DNA of 64,000 nt, taken from positions 372,001-436,000 of the forward strand of contig NZ_VLPS01000001.1 in NCBI RefSeq assembly GCF_007570865.1, given 5' to 3'. Numbering within the stretch: position 1 is the first letter of the stretch; each line of letters opens with the position of its first letter. The position numbers and the translations under genes were made by a program. Below, piece after piece: positions 48,156 to 57,400 of the stretch. The notes below the pieces were generated by a model. That model had not been told where the DNA came from, made no database searches, and saw only the letters and a program-made list of their open reading frames with translations. The DNA comes from Atlantibacter subterraneus. Lineage in GTDB: Bacteria; Pseudomonadota; Gammaproteobacteria; Enterobacterales; Enterobacteriaceae.

Positions 48156-49394
48156 ATGAAAAAAACAACGCTCGCAATGACGCTCGCCTCTGTATTGCTT
48201 ATCCCCGCGCTGGCGCAGGCAGAAACCGCGCCGGAAGGCTACCAGCTTCAGCAGGTGTTGCTGATGAGCCGCCATAACTTACGCGCGCCGCTCGCCAACA
48301 ATGGCAGCGTGCTTGAGCAATCCACCGCCCAGAAATGGCCGCAATGGGATGTCCCCGGCGGGCAGCTCACCACCAAAGGCGGCGTGCTGGAAGTGTATAT
48401 GGGCCACTATTTCCGCGAGTGGTTCGCCCAGCAGGGGCTGGTCACCAGCGGCGAATGCCCGGCGAATAACCGGGTTTACGCCTACGCCAATAGCCTCCAG
48501 CGTACGGTCGCCACCGCGCAGTTCTTTATTACCGGCGCGTTTCCGGGCTGCGATATTCCGGTCCATCATCAGGAAAAAATGGGCACCATGGACCCGACCT
48601 TTAACCCGGTGATCACCAATACCTCGCCGGAATTCCAGCAGGCGGCGCTGAAAGCCATGGAAACCCAGCGCGGCGAATATCAGCTGGATGAAAGCTATAA
48701 ACTGCTGGAAGAGGTGACCGGCTATGACGACTCGCCGTCCTGCAAACAGAAACAGGTGTGCGACTTAACGGCGGCGAAAGACACTTTCAGCGCCAAACCC
48801 ACCGAGGAACCGGGCGTCAGCGGGCCGCTGAAAGTGGGTAACTCGCTGGTGGATGCCTTTACGTTGCAGTATTACGAAGGCTTTCCGATGGAAGACGTCG
48901 CCTGGGGCCAGATCAAAACCGACAAGCAGTGGAGCGTGCTGTCGAAGCTGAAAAATGGCTATCAGGATACGCTGTTCACTTCGCCGGATGTGGCGCGTAA
49001 CGTGGCCGCGCCGCTGGTGAAATACATCCAGAAAGCGCTGGTGACCGAGAAGCAGGGGCCGGCAGTAACGGTACTGGTGGGGCATGATTCTAATATCGCC
49101 TCGCTGCTGACGGCGCTGGATTTCAAACCCTATCAGCTGGCTCACCAGTACGAGCGCACGCCGATTGGCGGGAAAATCATGTTCCAGCGCTGGCACGACA
49201 GCAAAACCAATCGCGATTTGATGAAGGTCGAATACGTGTATCAAAGCAGCGAGCAGCTGCGCGACGCGACGCCGCTGAATCTGGAAAGCCCGCCGCAGCG
49301 CGTCGCGTTACAGCTTACCGGCTGCCCGACCGACAGCGACGGTTTTTGCCCGTGGGATAAATTCACCGCAGTGTTAGACAGCGCGGTGAAATAA
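48156..49394 (+). CDS. agp: Agp, periplasmic glucose-1-phosphatase
   Basis: The 412-aa product has a signal peptide ([12 protein letters not shown], cut before ETAPEG), the histidine acid phosphatase motif MSRHNLRAP and the distal HD pair in [12 protein letters not shown]. Agp scavenges glucose from glucose-1-phosphate. It is convergent with yccJ, as in E. coli. Confidence 0.96.
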   Translation: MKKTTLAMTLASVLLIPALAQAETAPEGYQLQQVLLMSRHNLRAPLANNGSVLEQSTAQKWPQWDVPGGQLTTKGGVLEVYMGHYFREWFAQQGLVTSGECPANNRVYAYANSLQRTVATAQFFITGAFPGCDIPVHHQEKMGTMDPTFNPVITNTSPEFQQAALKAMETQRGEYQLDESYKLLEEVTGYDDSPSCKQKQVCDLTAAKDTFSAKPTEEPGVSGPLKVGNSLVDAFTLQYYEGFPMEDVAWGQIKTDKQWSVLSKLKNGYQDTLFTSPDVARNVAAPLVKYIQKALVTEKQGPAVTVLVGHDSNIASLLTALDFKPYQLAHQYERTPIGGKIMFQRWHDSKTNRDLMKVEYVYQSSEQLRDATPLNLESPPQRVALQLTGCPTDSDGFCPWDKFTAVLDSAVK

Positions 49395-49395
49395 C

Positions 49396-49428
49396 GCGTT
49401 GCCCCCGCCGGGCGGCGGGGGCGTTGAC
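49396..49428. terminator. GC-rich hairpin between agp and yccJ
   Basis: CGTTGCCCCCGCC and GGCGGGGGCG form a strong stem in the gap between the convergent agp and yccJ stops. The T run after it is weak, but position fits a bidirectional terminator. Confidence 0.55.
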
Positions 49429-49659
49429 TCAGACGTTTTTGCGTTCGATGGTTTGCTCGCCCCAGAACAGGGAGTCTTTATCGGTTTTTTTAAAGGCGCG
49501 GATCAGCACTTCATCATTGCCTTCTTCCCAAATTTTCTCCGCCAGTTTTTCGTCATAGTCCGCCACTTCAAAGATGGCTTCAGCAATTTCCGGCGAGGTA
49601 TTTCTCAGACTGGCCCATTCACCCACGTGATGAGCTTTAGATTGTTGATTTGGCATCAA
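49429..49659 (-). CDS. yccJ: YccJ, small conserved protein
   Basis: The 76-aa product ([20 protein letters not shown] and a C-terminal [13 protein letters not shown]) is YccJ, which follows wrbA in enterics. It starts 15 bases after the wrbA stop. Function unknown; in E. coli it is a RpoS-dependent co-transcript of wrbA. Confidence 0.93.
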   Translation of the reverse strand: MMPNQQSKAHHVGEWASLRNTSPEIAEAIFEVADYDEKLAEKIWEEGNDEVLIRAFKKTDKDSLFWGEQTIERKNV

Positions 49660-49674
49660 TATTCTCCTGTACCT

Positions 49675-50271
49675 TTAGCCTTTAAGTTTGACCGCCAGGC
49701 TGGCGACGTGTTGGCCCTGATAACGGGCAATAGAGAGTTCTTCTTCGCTGGGTTGACGCGAGCCGTCGCCGCCCGCAATGGTGGTGGCACCGTACGGCGT
49801 GCCGCCGCGCACCTGTGAAATATCAAACAGCTCTTTGGTGCCATAGCCGATCGGCACGATCACCATGCCGTGATGCGCCAGAGTGGTCCAGGTGGAGGTG
49901 ATGGTTTGTTCCTGGCCGCCACCGGTGCCGGTCGAACTGAACACGCTGGCGATTTTGCCGTACAGCGCGCCGGAGGCCCACAGACCGCCGGTCTGGTCCC
50001 AGAAGGTGCGCATCTGGCCTGACATATTGCCGAAGCGGGTTGGGGTGCCGACAATAATTGCGTCGTAGTTCACCAGTTCCTGCACCGTGGCTTCTGGCGT
50101 GGTTTGCGCTTTACCGCCGGCTTTCGCGAAGAGTTCGGGCGGCATGGTTTCAGGAACGCGTTTCACTTCCACATCGACGCCTTCAACGCCCCGCGCGCCT
50201 TCCGCGACGGCCTGAGCCATGGTCTCGATGTGTCCGTACATTGAGTAATAAAGCACTAAAATCTTCGCCAT
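49675..50271 (-). CDS. wrbA: WrbA, NAD(P)H:quinone oxidoreductase
   Basis: The 198-aa flavodoxin-like product has the FMN loop [12 protein letters not shown] and [20 protein letters not shown], identical in pattern to WrbA. It reduces quinones by two electrons to limit redox cycling. It is co-transcribed with yccJ. Confidence 0.96.
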   Translation of the reverse strand: MAKILVLYYSMYGHIETMAQAVAEGARGVEGVDVEVKRVPETMPPELFAKAGGKAQTTPEATVQELVNYDAIIVGTPTRFGNMSGQMRTFWDQTGGLWASGALYGKIASVFSSTGTGGGQEQTITSTWTTLAHHGMVIVPIGYGTKELFDISQVRGGTPYGATTIAGGDGSRQPSEEELSIARYQGQHVASLAVKLKG

Positions 50272-50663
50272 CTTCAGTCACTCCTGAGTTCAACATCTTG
50301 TTCGCAACGCCAGGTTGCCCTCTTTTAAAGATATGACGTTGCGCCAGGAGTGCAAATTTCACTGGGTTTTGCTTGATGTATAGCAACTTAGCCAGTGTTG
50401 CCGCTCTGTTGCATCCTTTCACATTTAAAAACTACCAATTTTGGTACTTATTAGAGCTGTTTATAGATAATGGGGGTTAATAATCACCCGATTGATGGAT
50501 TACATGTTGCGGGATGTTACAGAAAAATGATCTCTGTCCGCTTGTAGTCTAGGCTTTAACTCACGCGGCAAACGAAATATGTCTCTGGTTACCCGCGGGG
50601 TAAAAGGCCGTAGTGATATCAAAACTGAATGATGACTAATGTTTCGCTTTCCGGAGGTTAGAT
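50272..50663. promoter_or_regulatory. Divergent region between wrbA and ymdF
   Basis: These 392 bases hold promoters for wrbA-yccJ and ymdF. An open frame on the minus strand at 50500-50718 lacks any family match. Nothing else is recognised. Confidence 0.4.
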
Positions 50664-50846
50664 ATGGCAAATCATCGTGGTGGTGCTGGTAATTTTGCAG
50701 AAAATCGTGAAAGGGCATCCGAAGCTGGCCGTAAAGGCGGCCAGGCGAGCGGCGGGAACTTTAAAAATGACCCGCAACGTGCCTCAGAAGCGGGGAAAAA
50801 AGGGGGTAAAAACAGTCATGGTGGGAATCGCGGTAACAACGAATAG
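50664..50846 (+). CDS. ymdF: YmdF, KGG-repeat stress-induced small protein
   Basis: The 60-aa product has repeated con-10/KGG motifs (RASEAGRKGGQASGGNF; RASEAGKKGGKNSHGG). Family members such as YciG and YmdF respond to RpoS and salt stress. GGAGG precedes the ATG. Confidence 0.93.
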   Translation: MANHRGGAGNFAENRERASEAGRKGGQASGGNFKNDPQRASEAGKKGGKNSHGGNRGNNE

Positions 50847-51001
50847 CCCGATTACATTGAGTACTGTGGATTAACCTGACTCCGCTTCAACCGGGTTAAT
50901 CATCATCGCCGCCGGCCCTGACCGGCGGTTTCGTTTTTAGGCATTGCGCCAGGTCTTAATCCATCGCAAACTTGAGAGCTGTCACATTTTTCGGTGCTCT
51001 C

Positions 51002-51919
51002 ATGTCATCGCTACGTCAACGCTACCAATTTTCCGTTAAGCCGCAGGAAGCCCTGCTGATCCTGATTACTATGTTCTGGGGCGGCACCTTTCTGGCCGTG
51101 CAGTACGCGGTAACTCTCAGCGATCCGTTCTTTTTTGTCGGGCTGCGGTTTGCTACGGCGGCGCTGGCGGTTGGGCTACTTTCGGTAAAATCCCTGCGTG
51201 GGCTGACGCGCCTTGAACTGAAAGCGGGGGTGTCGATCGGTATTGCCATCGCCCTTGGCTACAGCCTGCAAACCTGGGGGCTGCAAACCATTCCCAGCAG
51301 CAAATCCGCATTCATTACCGCTATGTATGTGCCGCTGGTGCCACTGCTCCAGTGGCTGTGCCTCGGCAGAATGCCGGGGTTGATGTCGTGGATTGGCGTG
51401 GCACTGGCGTTCATCGGCCTGGTGTTTCTTGCCGGGCCGGATGGCAATTTGCTGCAGATGGGCCAGGGGGAAATCATCACCCTGATTGGCGCAGTGGCGA
51501 TTGCGGCGGAGATCATTTTAATTAGCGCCTGGGCGGGCAAAGTGGACATCAAGCGCGTCACGGTGGTGCAGCTCGCCACGGCTTCGCTGGTGTCTTTTAT
51601 GATGATGGCCCCGGCGGGAGAGCGCGTTCCGCCGTTTTCCACCGGTTTGCTGGTAGTGGCGCTGGGGTTAGGCATTTTCAGCGCCATTATTCAGGTCACC
51701 ATGAACTGGGCCCAGCGCAGCGTGTCGCCAACCCGCGCCACGGTAATTTATACCGGCGAGCCGGTATGGGCCGGGATTTTTGGGCGCATGGCCGGAGAAC
51801 GCCTTCCCGCCATCGCGCTGCTGGGCGGTGCGTGCATTGTGCTCGGGGTGCTGGTCAGTGAACTGAAGCTTAAAAAGAAACCGGCCAGCGAGCAGGCCGT
51901 GGAACAGTCGGAAGGATAA
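51002..51919 (+). CDS. EamA/DMT-family transporter
   Basis: From the ATG at 51002 the product is 305 aa with ten hydrophobic helices and two EamA repeats (ILITMFWGGTFLAVQYAVTL; SPTRATVIYTGEPVWAGIFG). Substrate unknown. Its stop is 7 bases before the RutR-type regulator gene, so the two form an operon. In E. coli K-12 the rut operon occupies this place; here it is absent. Confidence 0.9.
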   Translation: MSSLRQRYQFSVKPQEALLILITMFWGGTFLAVQYAVTLSDPFFFVGLRFATAALAVGLLSVKSLRGLTRLELKAGVSIGIAIALGYSLQTWGLQTIPSSKSAFITAMYVPLVPLLQWLCLGRMPGLMSWIGVALAFIGLVFLAGPDGNLLQMGQGEIITLIGAVAIAAEIILISAWAGKVDIKRVTVVQLATASLVSFMMMAPAGERVPPFSTGLLVVALGLGIFSAIIQVTMNWAQRSVSPTRATVIYTGEPVWAGIFGRMAGERLPAIALLGGACIVLGVLVSELKLKKKPASEQAVEQSEG

Positions 51920-51926
51920 TCAACGC

Positions 51927-52562
51927 ATGATCCAGGGAAAGAAACCCGCCGGTAAACGTTCGCAGGCGGTGGCGGCGAAGCGGGACGCCATTTTGCAGGC
52001 GGGCCTCAGCCAGTTTTCAAAATATGGCGTGCACGGCACGACGCTGGAAAATATCGCCGAAAGCGCGGGGGTGTCGAAAACCAATCTGCTCTACTATTTT
52101 CCCTCTAAAGACGCGCTGTATATCGCGGTGCTGAAACAGATCCTGGCGATCTGGCTGGCGCCGCTGCGGGCGTTTCGCAGCGATCTCGAACCGCTGACCG
52201 CCATCGGCGAGTACATTCGGTTAAAAATGGCGGTGTCGCGTGACTACCCTGAAGCCTCCCGGCTGTTTTGCATGGAGATGTTGCAGGGCGCGCCGCTGCT
52301 GATGGGAGAACTGTCCGGGGATGTAAAACCGCTGGTGGAAGAGAAATCGGCGATTGTCGCTGGCTGGGTGGCGCAGGGCAAACTGGCGAAAATCGACCCC
52401 AATCATCTGATTTTTATGATTTGGGCCACTACCCAGCACTATGCGGATTTTTCGGTTCAGGTTGAAGCGGTAACCGGCGCCACCTTGCAGGATGACGCCT
52501 TTTTTCAGCAGACGGTGGAGAACGTCCAGCGCATGATTATCGCGGGTATTCGTCCCCGTTAG
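51927..52562 (+). CDS. rutR: RutR-type TetR-family regulator
   Basis: The 211-aa product matches E. coli RutR closely, including VSKTNLLYYFPSKDALYIAV, SRDYPEASRLFCMEMLQGAP and the C-terminal IMIWATTQHYADFSVQVEAV. RutR binds uracil or thymine and controls pyrimidine degradation and carAB. No rutA-G genes are here, so its target may be the upstream transporter or distant genes. It overlaps the convergent LprI-like gene by 4 bases. Confidence 0.85.
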   Translation: MIQGKKPAGKRSQAVAAKRDAILQAGLSQFSKYGVHGTTLENIAESAGVSKTNLLYYFPSKDALYIAVLKQILAIWLAPLRAFRSDLEPLTAIGEYIRLKMAVSRDYPEASRLFCMEMLQGAPLLMGELSGDVKPLVEEKSAIVAGWVAQGKLAKIDPNHLIFMIWATTQHYADFSVQVEAVTGATLQDDAFFQQTVENVQRMIIAGIRPR

Positions 52563-52960
52563 TGGCTGGCCGCCGCCGGTAACGGGCAGCTTAAATCGCC
52601 TTCGCCGCACTGCAGCATTGATTCAAGGTAAGCGCTGCGCTCGCGGGTTTTGTCCGTCAGGCACTGGCTGTAAATCATCGGCTGAATACTGCCCCCCTCG
52701 ACGCCGGAGGCGATAAAGTCGCAGTCGGCGTCGCGCAGTTTAATCCAGGCATTCTGCGCGTTTTTCAGCAAGCCGTGCTGCTCTTTACTGGCCAGGGCGT
52801 ACACCTTTTTATAAGCGGCATTCAGCTCGCTATCCGCCTTTTGATATTCGGCTGCCGCGCAGTCGTTAAGCTCCAGCTGCGTTTCGGCTTTCTCGCAATC
52901 CTGCGCCAGCGCCGCCGACGACATCAGCAGCGCGATAACCATTATTCCTGTTCTTGTCAT
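52559..52960 (-). CDS. LprI-like (DUF1311) exported protein
   Basis: The 133-aa product has a signal peptide (GIMVIALLMSSAALA, cut before QDC) and a DUF1311/LprI domain with conserved Cys (QDCEKAETQLELNDC; DCDFIASGVEGGSIQPMIYS). Relatives bind lysozyme as inhibitors, but many are uncharacterised. It lies between the putA terminator and rutR. Confidence 0.85.
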   Translation of the reverse strand: MTRTGIMVIALLMSSAALAQDCEKAETQLELNDCAAAEYQKADSELNAAYKKVYALASKEQHGLLKNAQNAWIKLRDADCDFIASGVEGGSIQPMIYSQCLTDKTRERSAYLESMLQCGEGDLSCPLPAAASH

Positions 52961-52968
52961 GATCGATC

Positions 52969-53003
52969 CCCAAAAAAAAAGCTCCTGAACGGAGCTTTTA
53001 GGG
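52969..53003 (-). terminator. Rho-independent terminator of putA
   Basis: On the minus strand AAAAGCTCC GTTCA GGAGCTTTTTTTTT is a hairpin with an ideal T run just past the putA stop. Confidence 0.92.
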
Positions 53004-53013
53004 TAGCGAAGCG

Positions 53014-56000
53014 TTAGCCGATTGTCATCAGGCTGGCGTTGCCGCCTGCCGCCGCGGTGTTGACGCTGAGCGAGCGTTCAATCCACAGCCGCTCCAGCAG
53101 CAGATTCGTTTCGCCACGGGCAAAGCCCTGCACCGACACAATCGCGCCGTCGCGCGCCGCCACGTTCTCACACAGGGTGCGCAACTGATCGGAATCGCCG
53201 TGATAGATCACCGCGTCGAAATGCTGGCTCATCAGCGAATCCGCGCCAGCGAAGTCGATGCGCTGGGCAACGGCAGACGGCAGTTTACCGGCCAGTTCGC
53301 GATGCAGCTTATCTTCCGGCCACAGCGCGCGGCTGGCGCTGCTGGTGACGGCGGCAAGCTGTACCAGCGCGTCGTCTTCGTTATCCGCCAGGCACAGAAC
53401 CCGTTCGCGCGGCAGCAGGGTATAGGTGTTGCGCTCGCCGGTCGGCCCCGGCAATACGCGCTGCACGCCGGTTTGCGCCTGTGCGCCAAAGGCTTCGCAC
53501 ACCGCTTTCAGCGCCGGACGGTTGGCCGCCCACTGGGTTAGCGCCTCGTGCGGTTGCAGTAGTGCGGTGCGCAGCTGGCTGTCCACCGGTAAGCCGTTAT
53601 CGCGGTTAAAGGTGGTGGTCACGGCGTTTTCCGGGCGATTCGCCAGCAGACGGTACAGATACAGCGGGCCGCCCGCTTTCGGACCGGTGCCGGACAGTCC
53701 TTCGCCGCCGAACGGCTGCACGCCGACCACTGCGCCCACCATATTGCGGTTGACGTACATGTTGCCGACGCTGGCGCTGCCGGTAACCTGGGCGATGGTT
53801 TCATCAATGCGGGTATGCACGCCCAGCGTCAGGCCATAACCCGCCGCGTTAATCTGCTCAATCAGCGCGTCAAGGTTGCTGCGGTTGTAGCGCACCACGT
53901 GCAGTACCGGGCCGAACACCTCTTTTTTCAGCTCATCGAAACGCTCAAGCTCAATTAAGGTGGGCTTAACGAAAGTGCCGCTTTGCCATTCACGGGCGTC
54001 GTCCTGATGCTCGCGCACCGCCTGGAACACCGGGCGGCCTTTGGCGCGCATCGCCTGAATGTGATTCTCGATGTTTTCCTTGGCTTCGGCGTCAATCACC
54101 GGGCCGATATCGGTGGTCAGGCGCTCCGGGTTGCCCATCCGGCATTCCGCCATCGCGCCGCGCAGCATGGTCAGGGTGTGATCGGCAATGTCATCCTGCA
54201 GGCACAGCACGCGCAGTGCCGAACAGCGCTGGCCGGCGCTGTCGAACGCTGATGAAACCACGTCCACCACCACCTGTTCGGTCAGGGCGGACGAGTCGAC
54301 GATCATGGCGTTCATCCCGCCGGTTTCGGCAATCAGCGGCGTCGGGCGGCCCTGCGGATCGAGGCGGGTAGCGATATTGCGCTGTAACAGCGTTGCCACT
54401 TCGGTGGAGCCGGTAAACATTACGCCGCGCACCCGCTCGTCGCCGGTCAACTGCGCGCCGACGGTCTCGCCGCGGCCTGGCAGCAGCTGCACCACGCCTG
54501 CCGGTACGCCAGCATCCAGCAGAATGCGCACGCCCATGGCGGCGATCAGCGGGGTCTGCTCAGCGGGTTTGGCCAGCACGCTGTTACCTGCCGCCAGCGC
54601 GGCGGCCACCTGGCCGGTGAAAATGGCCAGCGGAAAGTTCCACGGGCTGATGCACACCACCGGGCCGAGCGGACGATGGGTTTCATTATCGAAATCGTGG
54701 TTAACCTGGCCCGCGTAATAGCGCAGGAAGTCCACCGCTTCGCGCACTTCGGCGATGGCGTTGCTGAAGGTTTTACCTGCTTCACGTACCAGCACGCCGA
54801 TCAGCGTCTGCATCTGATCTTCCATCAATACGGCAGCGCGTTCGAGGATCGCGGCGCGCTCCTGCGGCGGGGTAGCGAACCAGATCGGCGCGTTATTTAC
54901 CGCGCTTTGCAGCGCCTGGCTGATTTCTTGCTCTGTAGCCTCGCGGGTATAGCCGACAATATCCAGCGGCTCCGCCGGGTTAACCACCGGGGTCATCTCG
55001 CCGTCGCGCGCGGCCTCTTCGAGGATCGGCTGCGCCAGCCATTTTTGGGTGGCGCTATTCAGCAGTGCCGAAGAGAGCGACGCCAGACGATGTTCGTTTG
55101 CCAGATCCAGACCGGCAGAGTTGGCGCGGCCATTGCCGTACAGATCTACCGGACGCGGAATTTTTGGATGCGGCAGGCCGGGAATGCCTTCCTGGGCTGC
55201 CAGCTTCTCGACAGCGGCGACAGGGCAGGCCACCAGTTCATCCAGCGGCAGCGTGGTATCGGCGATGCGGTTAACGAAGGAGGTGTTAGCGCCATTTTCC
55301 AGCAGGCGGCGCACCAGATACGCCAGCAGCGTTTCGTGGGTGCCCACCGGGGCGTAAATGCGGCACGGACGGTTGAGTTTGCCGTCAGCCACTTTGCCCA
55401 CCACCTGTTCGTACAGCGGTTCGCCCATGCCGTGCAGGCACTGGAACTCGTACTGGCCCGGATAGTAGTTCTGCCCGGCCAGATGATAGATTGCCGCCAG
55501 GGTATGGGCGTTATGGGTGGCGAACTGCGGATAAATCAGGTTTGGCACCGCCAGCAGTTTCTTGGCGCAGGCAAGGTAGGAGACGTCGGTATACACCTTG
55601 CGGGTATAAACCGGATAGCCTTCCAGACCTTCCACCTGGGCGCGTTTGATCTCGCTGTCCCAGTACGCGCCTTTCACCAGGCGGATCATCAGACGGCGGC
55701 GGCTGCGGGTCGCCAGGTCGATCAGGTAGTCGATTACAAATGGGCAGCGCTTCATATAGGCCTGGATCACGAAGCCGATGCCGTTCCAGCCCGCCAGTTC
55801 CGGTTCAAAGCACAGTTTTTCCAGCAGATCGAGGGAGATTTCCAGCCGATCGGCTTCTTCGGCGTCGATGTTGATGCCGATATCATACTGACGCGCCAGC
55901 AGGGTCAGGGATTTCAGGCGCGGATAGAGTTCTTCCATTACCCGATCGTACTGGGCGCGGCTGTAACGCGGGTGCAGCGCCGACAGTTTGATGGAGATGC

Positions 56001-56976
56001 CCGGGCCTTCATAAATGCCGCGACCGTTGGAGGCTTTACCGATGGCGTGGATCGCCTGCTGGTAGGAAACCATGTAGGCTTGCGCATCGGCGGCGGTGAG
56101 CGCGGCTTCGCCGAGCATGTCGTAGGAGTAGCGGAAACCTTTCTCTTCCAGCTTGCGGGCGTTGGCCAGCGCTTCGGCGATAGTTTCCCCGGTAACAAAC
56201 TGCTCGCCCATCAGGCGCATCGCCATATCCACGCCTTTGCGGATCAGCGGTTCGCCGCTCTTGCCGATAATGCGGTTCAGTGAGCGCGACAGGCTGGCTT
56301 CGTTATGGGTGGAGACCAGGCGGCCAGTAAACAGCAGCCCCCAGGTGGCGGCATTAACAAACAGTGACGGGCTGCGGCCAATATGGGATTGCCAGTTGCC
56401 GTTGCTGATTTTGTCGCGGATTAACGCGTCGCGGGTGGCTTTATCGGGAATACGCAGCAGGGCTTCCGCGAGGCACATCAGCGCCACGCCTTCCTGAGAG
56501 GAGAGGGAGAACTCCTGCAACAGGCTTTGCACCATGCCAGCACGACCGCTGGCGGTCTTCTGGTTACGCAATTTATCCGCCAGTTTCCAGGCCAGCTGAT
56601 GCGTCTGGCTGGACATCTCCGGCGTTAAGCGCGCCTGTTCCAGCAGCATGGGCACCGCGTCGGTTTCCGGACGACGCCATGCGGCGGTGATCGCCGCGCG
56701 GTTCACCGACTGCGGCAGGATCTGCTCGGCAAATTCCAGGAACGGCTGATGATTTTCTTCGCCCGCCGCGCTGAGCGCTTCTTCGCTTTCATTGGCCGCG
56801 CCTGCCAGCAGGGCAGGCAGCTCAGGTAGGGTATCGTTATTTTCCAGCCGCTCGAGGTAATTAAAGATGGCCTGCTTAATCAGCCAGTGGGGCGTGCGGT
56901 CAATTTTCGATGCGGCAGATTTAATGCGCTCCCGCGTCGCGTCATCCAGTTTAACGCCCATGGTGGTGGTGCCCAT
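53014..56976 (-). CDS. putA: PutA, trifunctional proline utilization flavoprotein
   Basis: From the ATG at 56976 the product is 1320 aa, the same as E. coli PutA; the frame is open 52 codons upstream without coding features. Domains in order: ribbon-helix-helix DNA-binding (TTTMGVKLDDATRERIKSAA), proline dehydrogenase (GPGISIKLSALHPRYSRAQY; RLVKGAYWDSEIKRAQVEGL), and P5C dehydrogenase with catalytic Cys in FDSAGQRCSALRVLCLQ. It oxidises proline to glutamate at the membrane and represses putA and putP when proline is absent. It is divergent from putP. Confidence 0.97.
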   Translation of the reverse strand: MGTTTMGVKLDDATRERIKSAASKIDRTPHWLIKQAIFNYLERLENNDTLPELPALLAGAANESEEALSAAGEENHQPFLEFAEQILPQSVNRAAITAAWRRPETDAVPMLLEQARLTPEMSSQTHQLAWKLADKLRNQKTASGRAGMVQSLLQEFSLSSQEGVALMCLAEALLRIPDKATRDALIRDKISNGNWQSHIGRSPSLFVNAATWGLLFTGRLVSTHNEASLSRSLNRIIGKSGEPLIRKGVDMAMRLMGEQFVTGETIAEALANARKLEEKGFRYSYDMLGEAALTAADAQAYMVSYQQAIHAIGKASNGRGIYEGPGISIKLSALHPRYSRAQYDRVMEELYPRLKSLTLLARQYDIGINIDAEEADRLEISLDLLEKLCFEPELAGWNGIGFVIQAYMKRCPFVIDYLIDLATRSRRRLMIRLVKGAYWDSEIKRAQVEGLEGYPVYTRKVYTDVSYLACAKKLLAVPNLIYPQFATHNAHTLAAIYHLAGQNYYPGQYEFQCLHGMGEPLYEQVVGKVADGKLNRPCRIYAPVGTHETLLAYLVRRLLENGANTSFVNRIADTTLPLDELVACPVAAVEKLAAQEGIPGLPHPKIPRPVDLYGNGRANSAGLDLANEHRLASLSSALLNSATQKWLAQPILEEAARDGEMTPVVNPAEPLDIVGYTREATEQEISQALQSAVNNAPIWFATPPQERAAILERAAVLMEDQMQTLIGVLVREAGKTFSNAIAEVREAVDFLRYYAGQVNHDFDNETHRPLGPVVCISPWNFPLAIFTGQVAAALAAGNSVLAKPAEQTPLIAAMGVRILLDAGVPAGVVQLLPGRGETVGAQLTGDERVRGVMFTGSTEVATLLQRNIATRLDPQGRPTPLIAETGGMNAMIVDSSALTEQVVVDVVSSAFDSAGQRCSALRVLCLQDDIADHTLTMLRGAMAECRMGNPERLTTDIGPVIDAEAKENIENHIQAMRAKGRPVFQAVREHQDDAREWQSGTFVKPTLIELERFDELKKEVFGPVLHVVRYNRSNLDALIEQINAAGYGLTLGVHTRIDETIAQVTGSASVGNMYVNRNMVGAVVGVQPFGGEGLSGTGPKAGGPLYLYRLLANRPENAVTTTFNRDNGLPVDSQLRTALLQPHEALTQWAANRPALKAVCEAFGAQAQTGVQRVLPGPTGERNTYTLLPRERVLCLADNEDDALVQLAAVTSSASRALWPEDKLHRELAGKLPSAVAQRIDFAGADSLMSQHFDAVIYHGDSDQLRTLCENVAARDGAIVSVQGFARGETNLLLERLWIERSLSVNTAAAGGNASLMTIG

Positions 56977-57037
56977 GTTGTTAACTCCCGTTTTAATTAT
57001 TGCTGTTTTGTAATCAAGTACCGGCAATATCCAACAT

Positions 57038-57055
57038 GTTGCAACTTTGTGCAAC
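57038..57055. promoter_or_regulatory. PutA operator motifs near putA
   Basis: GTTGCAACTTTGTGCAAC contains GTTGCA and its inverse TGCAAC twice, the known PutA recognition sequence. It lies about 65 bases upstream of the putA ATG. Confidence 0.75.
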
Positions 57056-57182
57056 CATGTTAAATGTGACCTGAGTAGCAAGCCAAAAAATGAATGAATT
57101 GTTAAATAAGAAAACGCGATGATCGAAAACACATTCGTGGCGGTAGCCTAAGAAATACGGGCGACTTAACACTTTTACCCGG

Positions 57183-57214
57183 TGCAACCGACTAAAAGCG
57201 TGAGCAAGTGCAAC
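57183..57214. promoter_or_regulatory. PutA operator motifs, put control region
   Basis: Two further TGCAAC motifs (57183-57188 and 57209-57214) lie in the middle of the putA-putP gap. Together with the pair at 57038-57055 they match the multi-operator arrangement known for the put control region. Downstream TGTGAATGA and TTGTGAATGA half-sites could bind CRP. Confidence 0.7.
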
Positions 57215-57400
57215 CTCTAAAAAAGACGCGCAGTTTCTGGGGTGAATTTGTTGTGAATGAGGTGTTAAATCGATTGTGAATGAAAACCGCTTACGGCAGG
57301 ATACTGCTCCTTAAAGAGTAACTATAACGAAGCTGCTGCGTTCCGGCGGCCAATAAACGTACGGGTAACACCGTGCGGGATCCCATTTGGAGAGATTTGC

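Noticed and set aside
54676..56283. 535-aa open frame antisense to putA
   Set aside because: It lies wholly within putA on the other strand; high GC with few stops explains its length and no family is recognisable.
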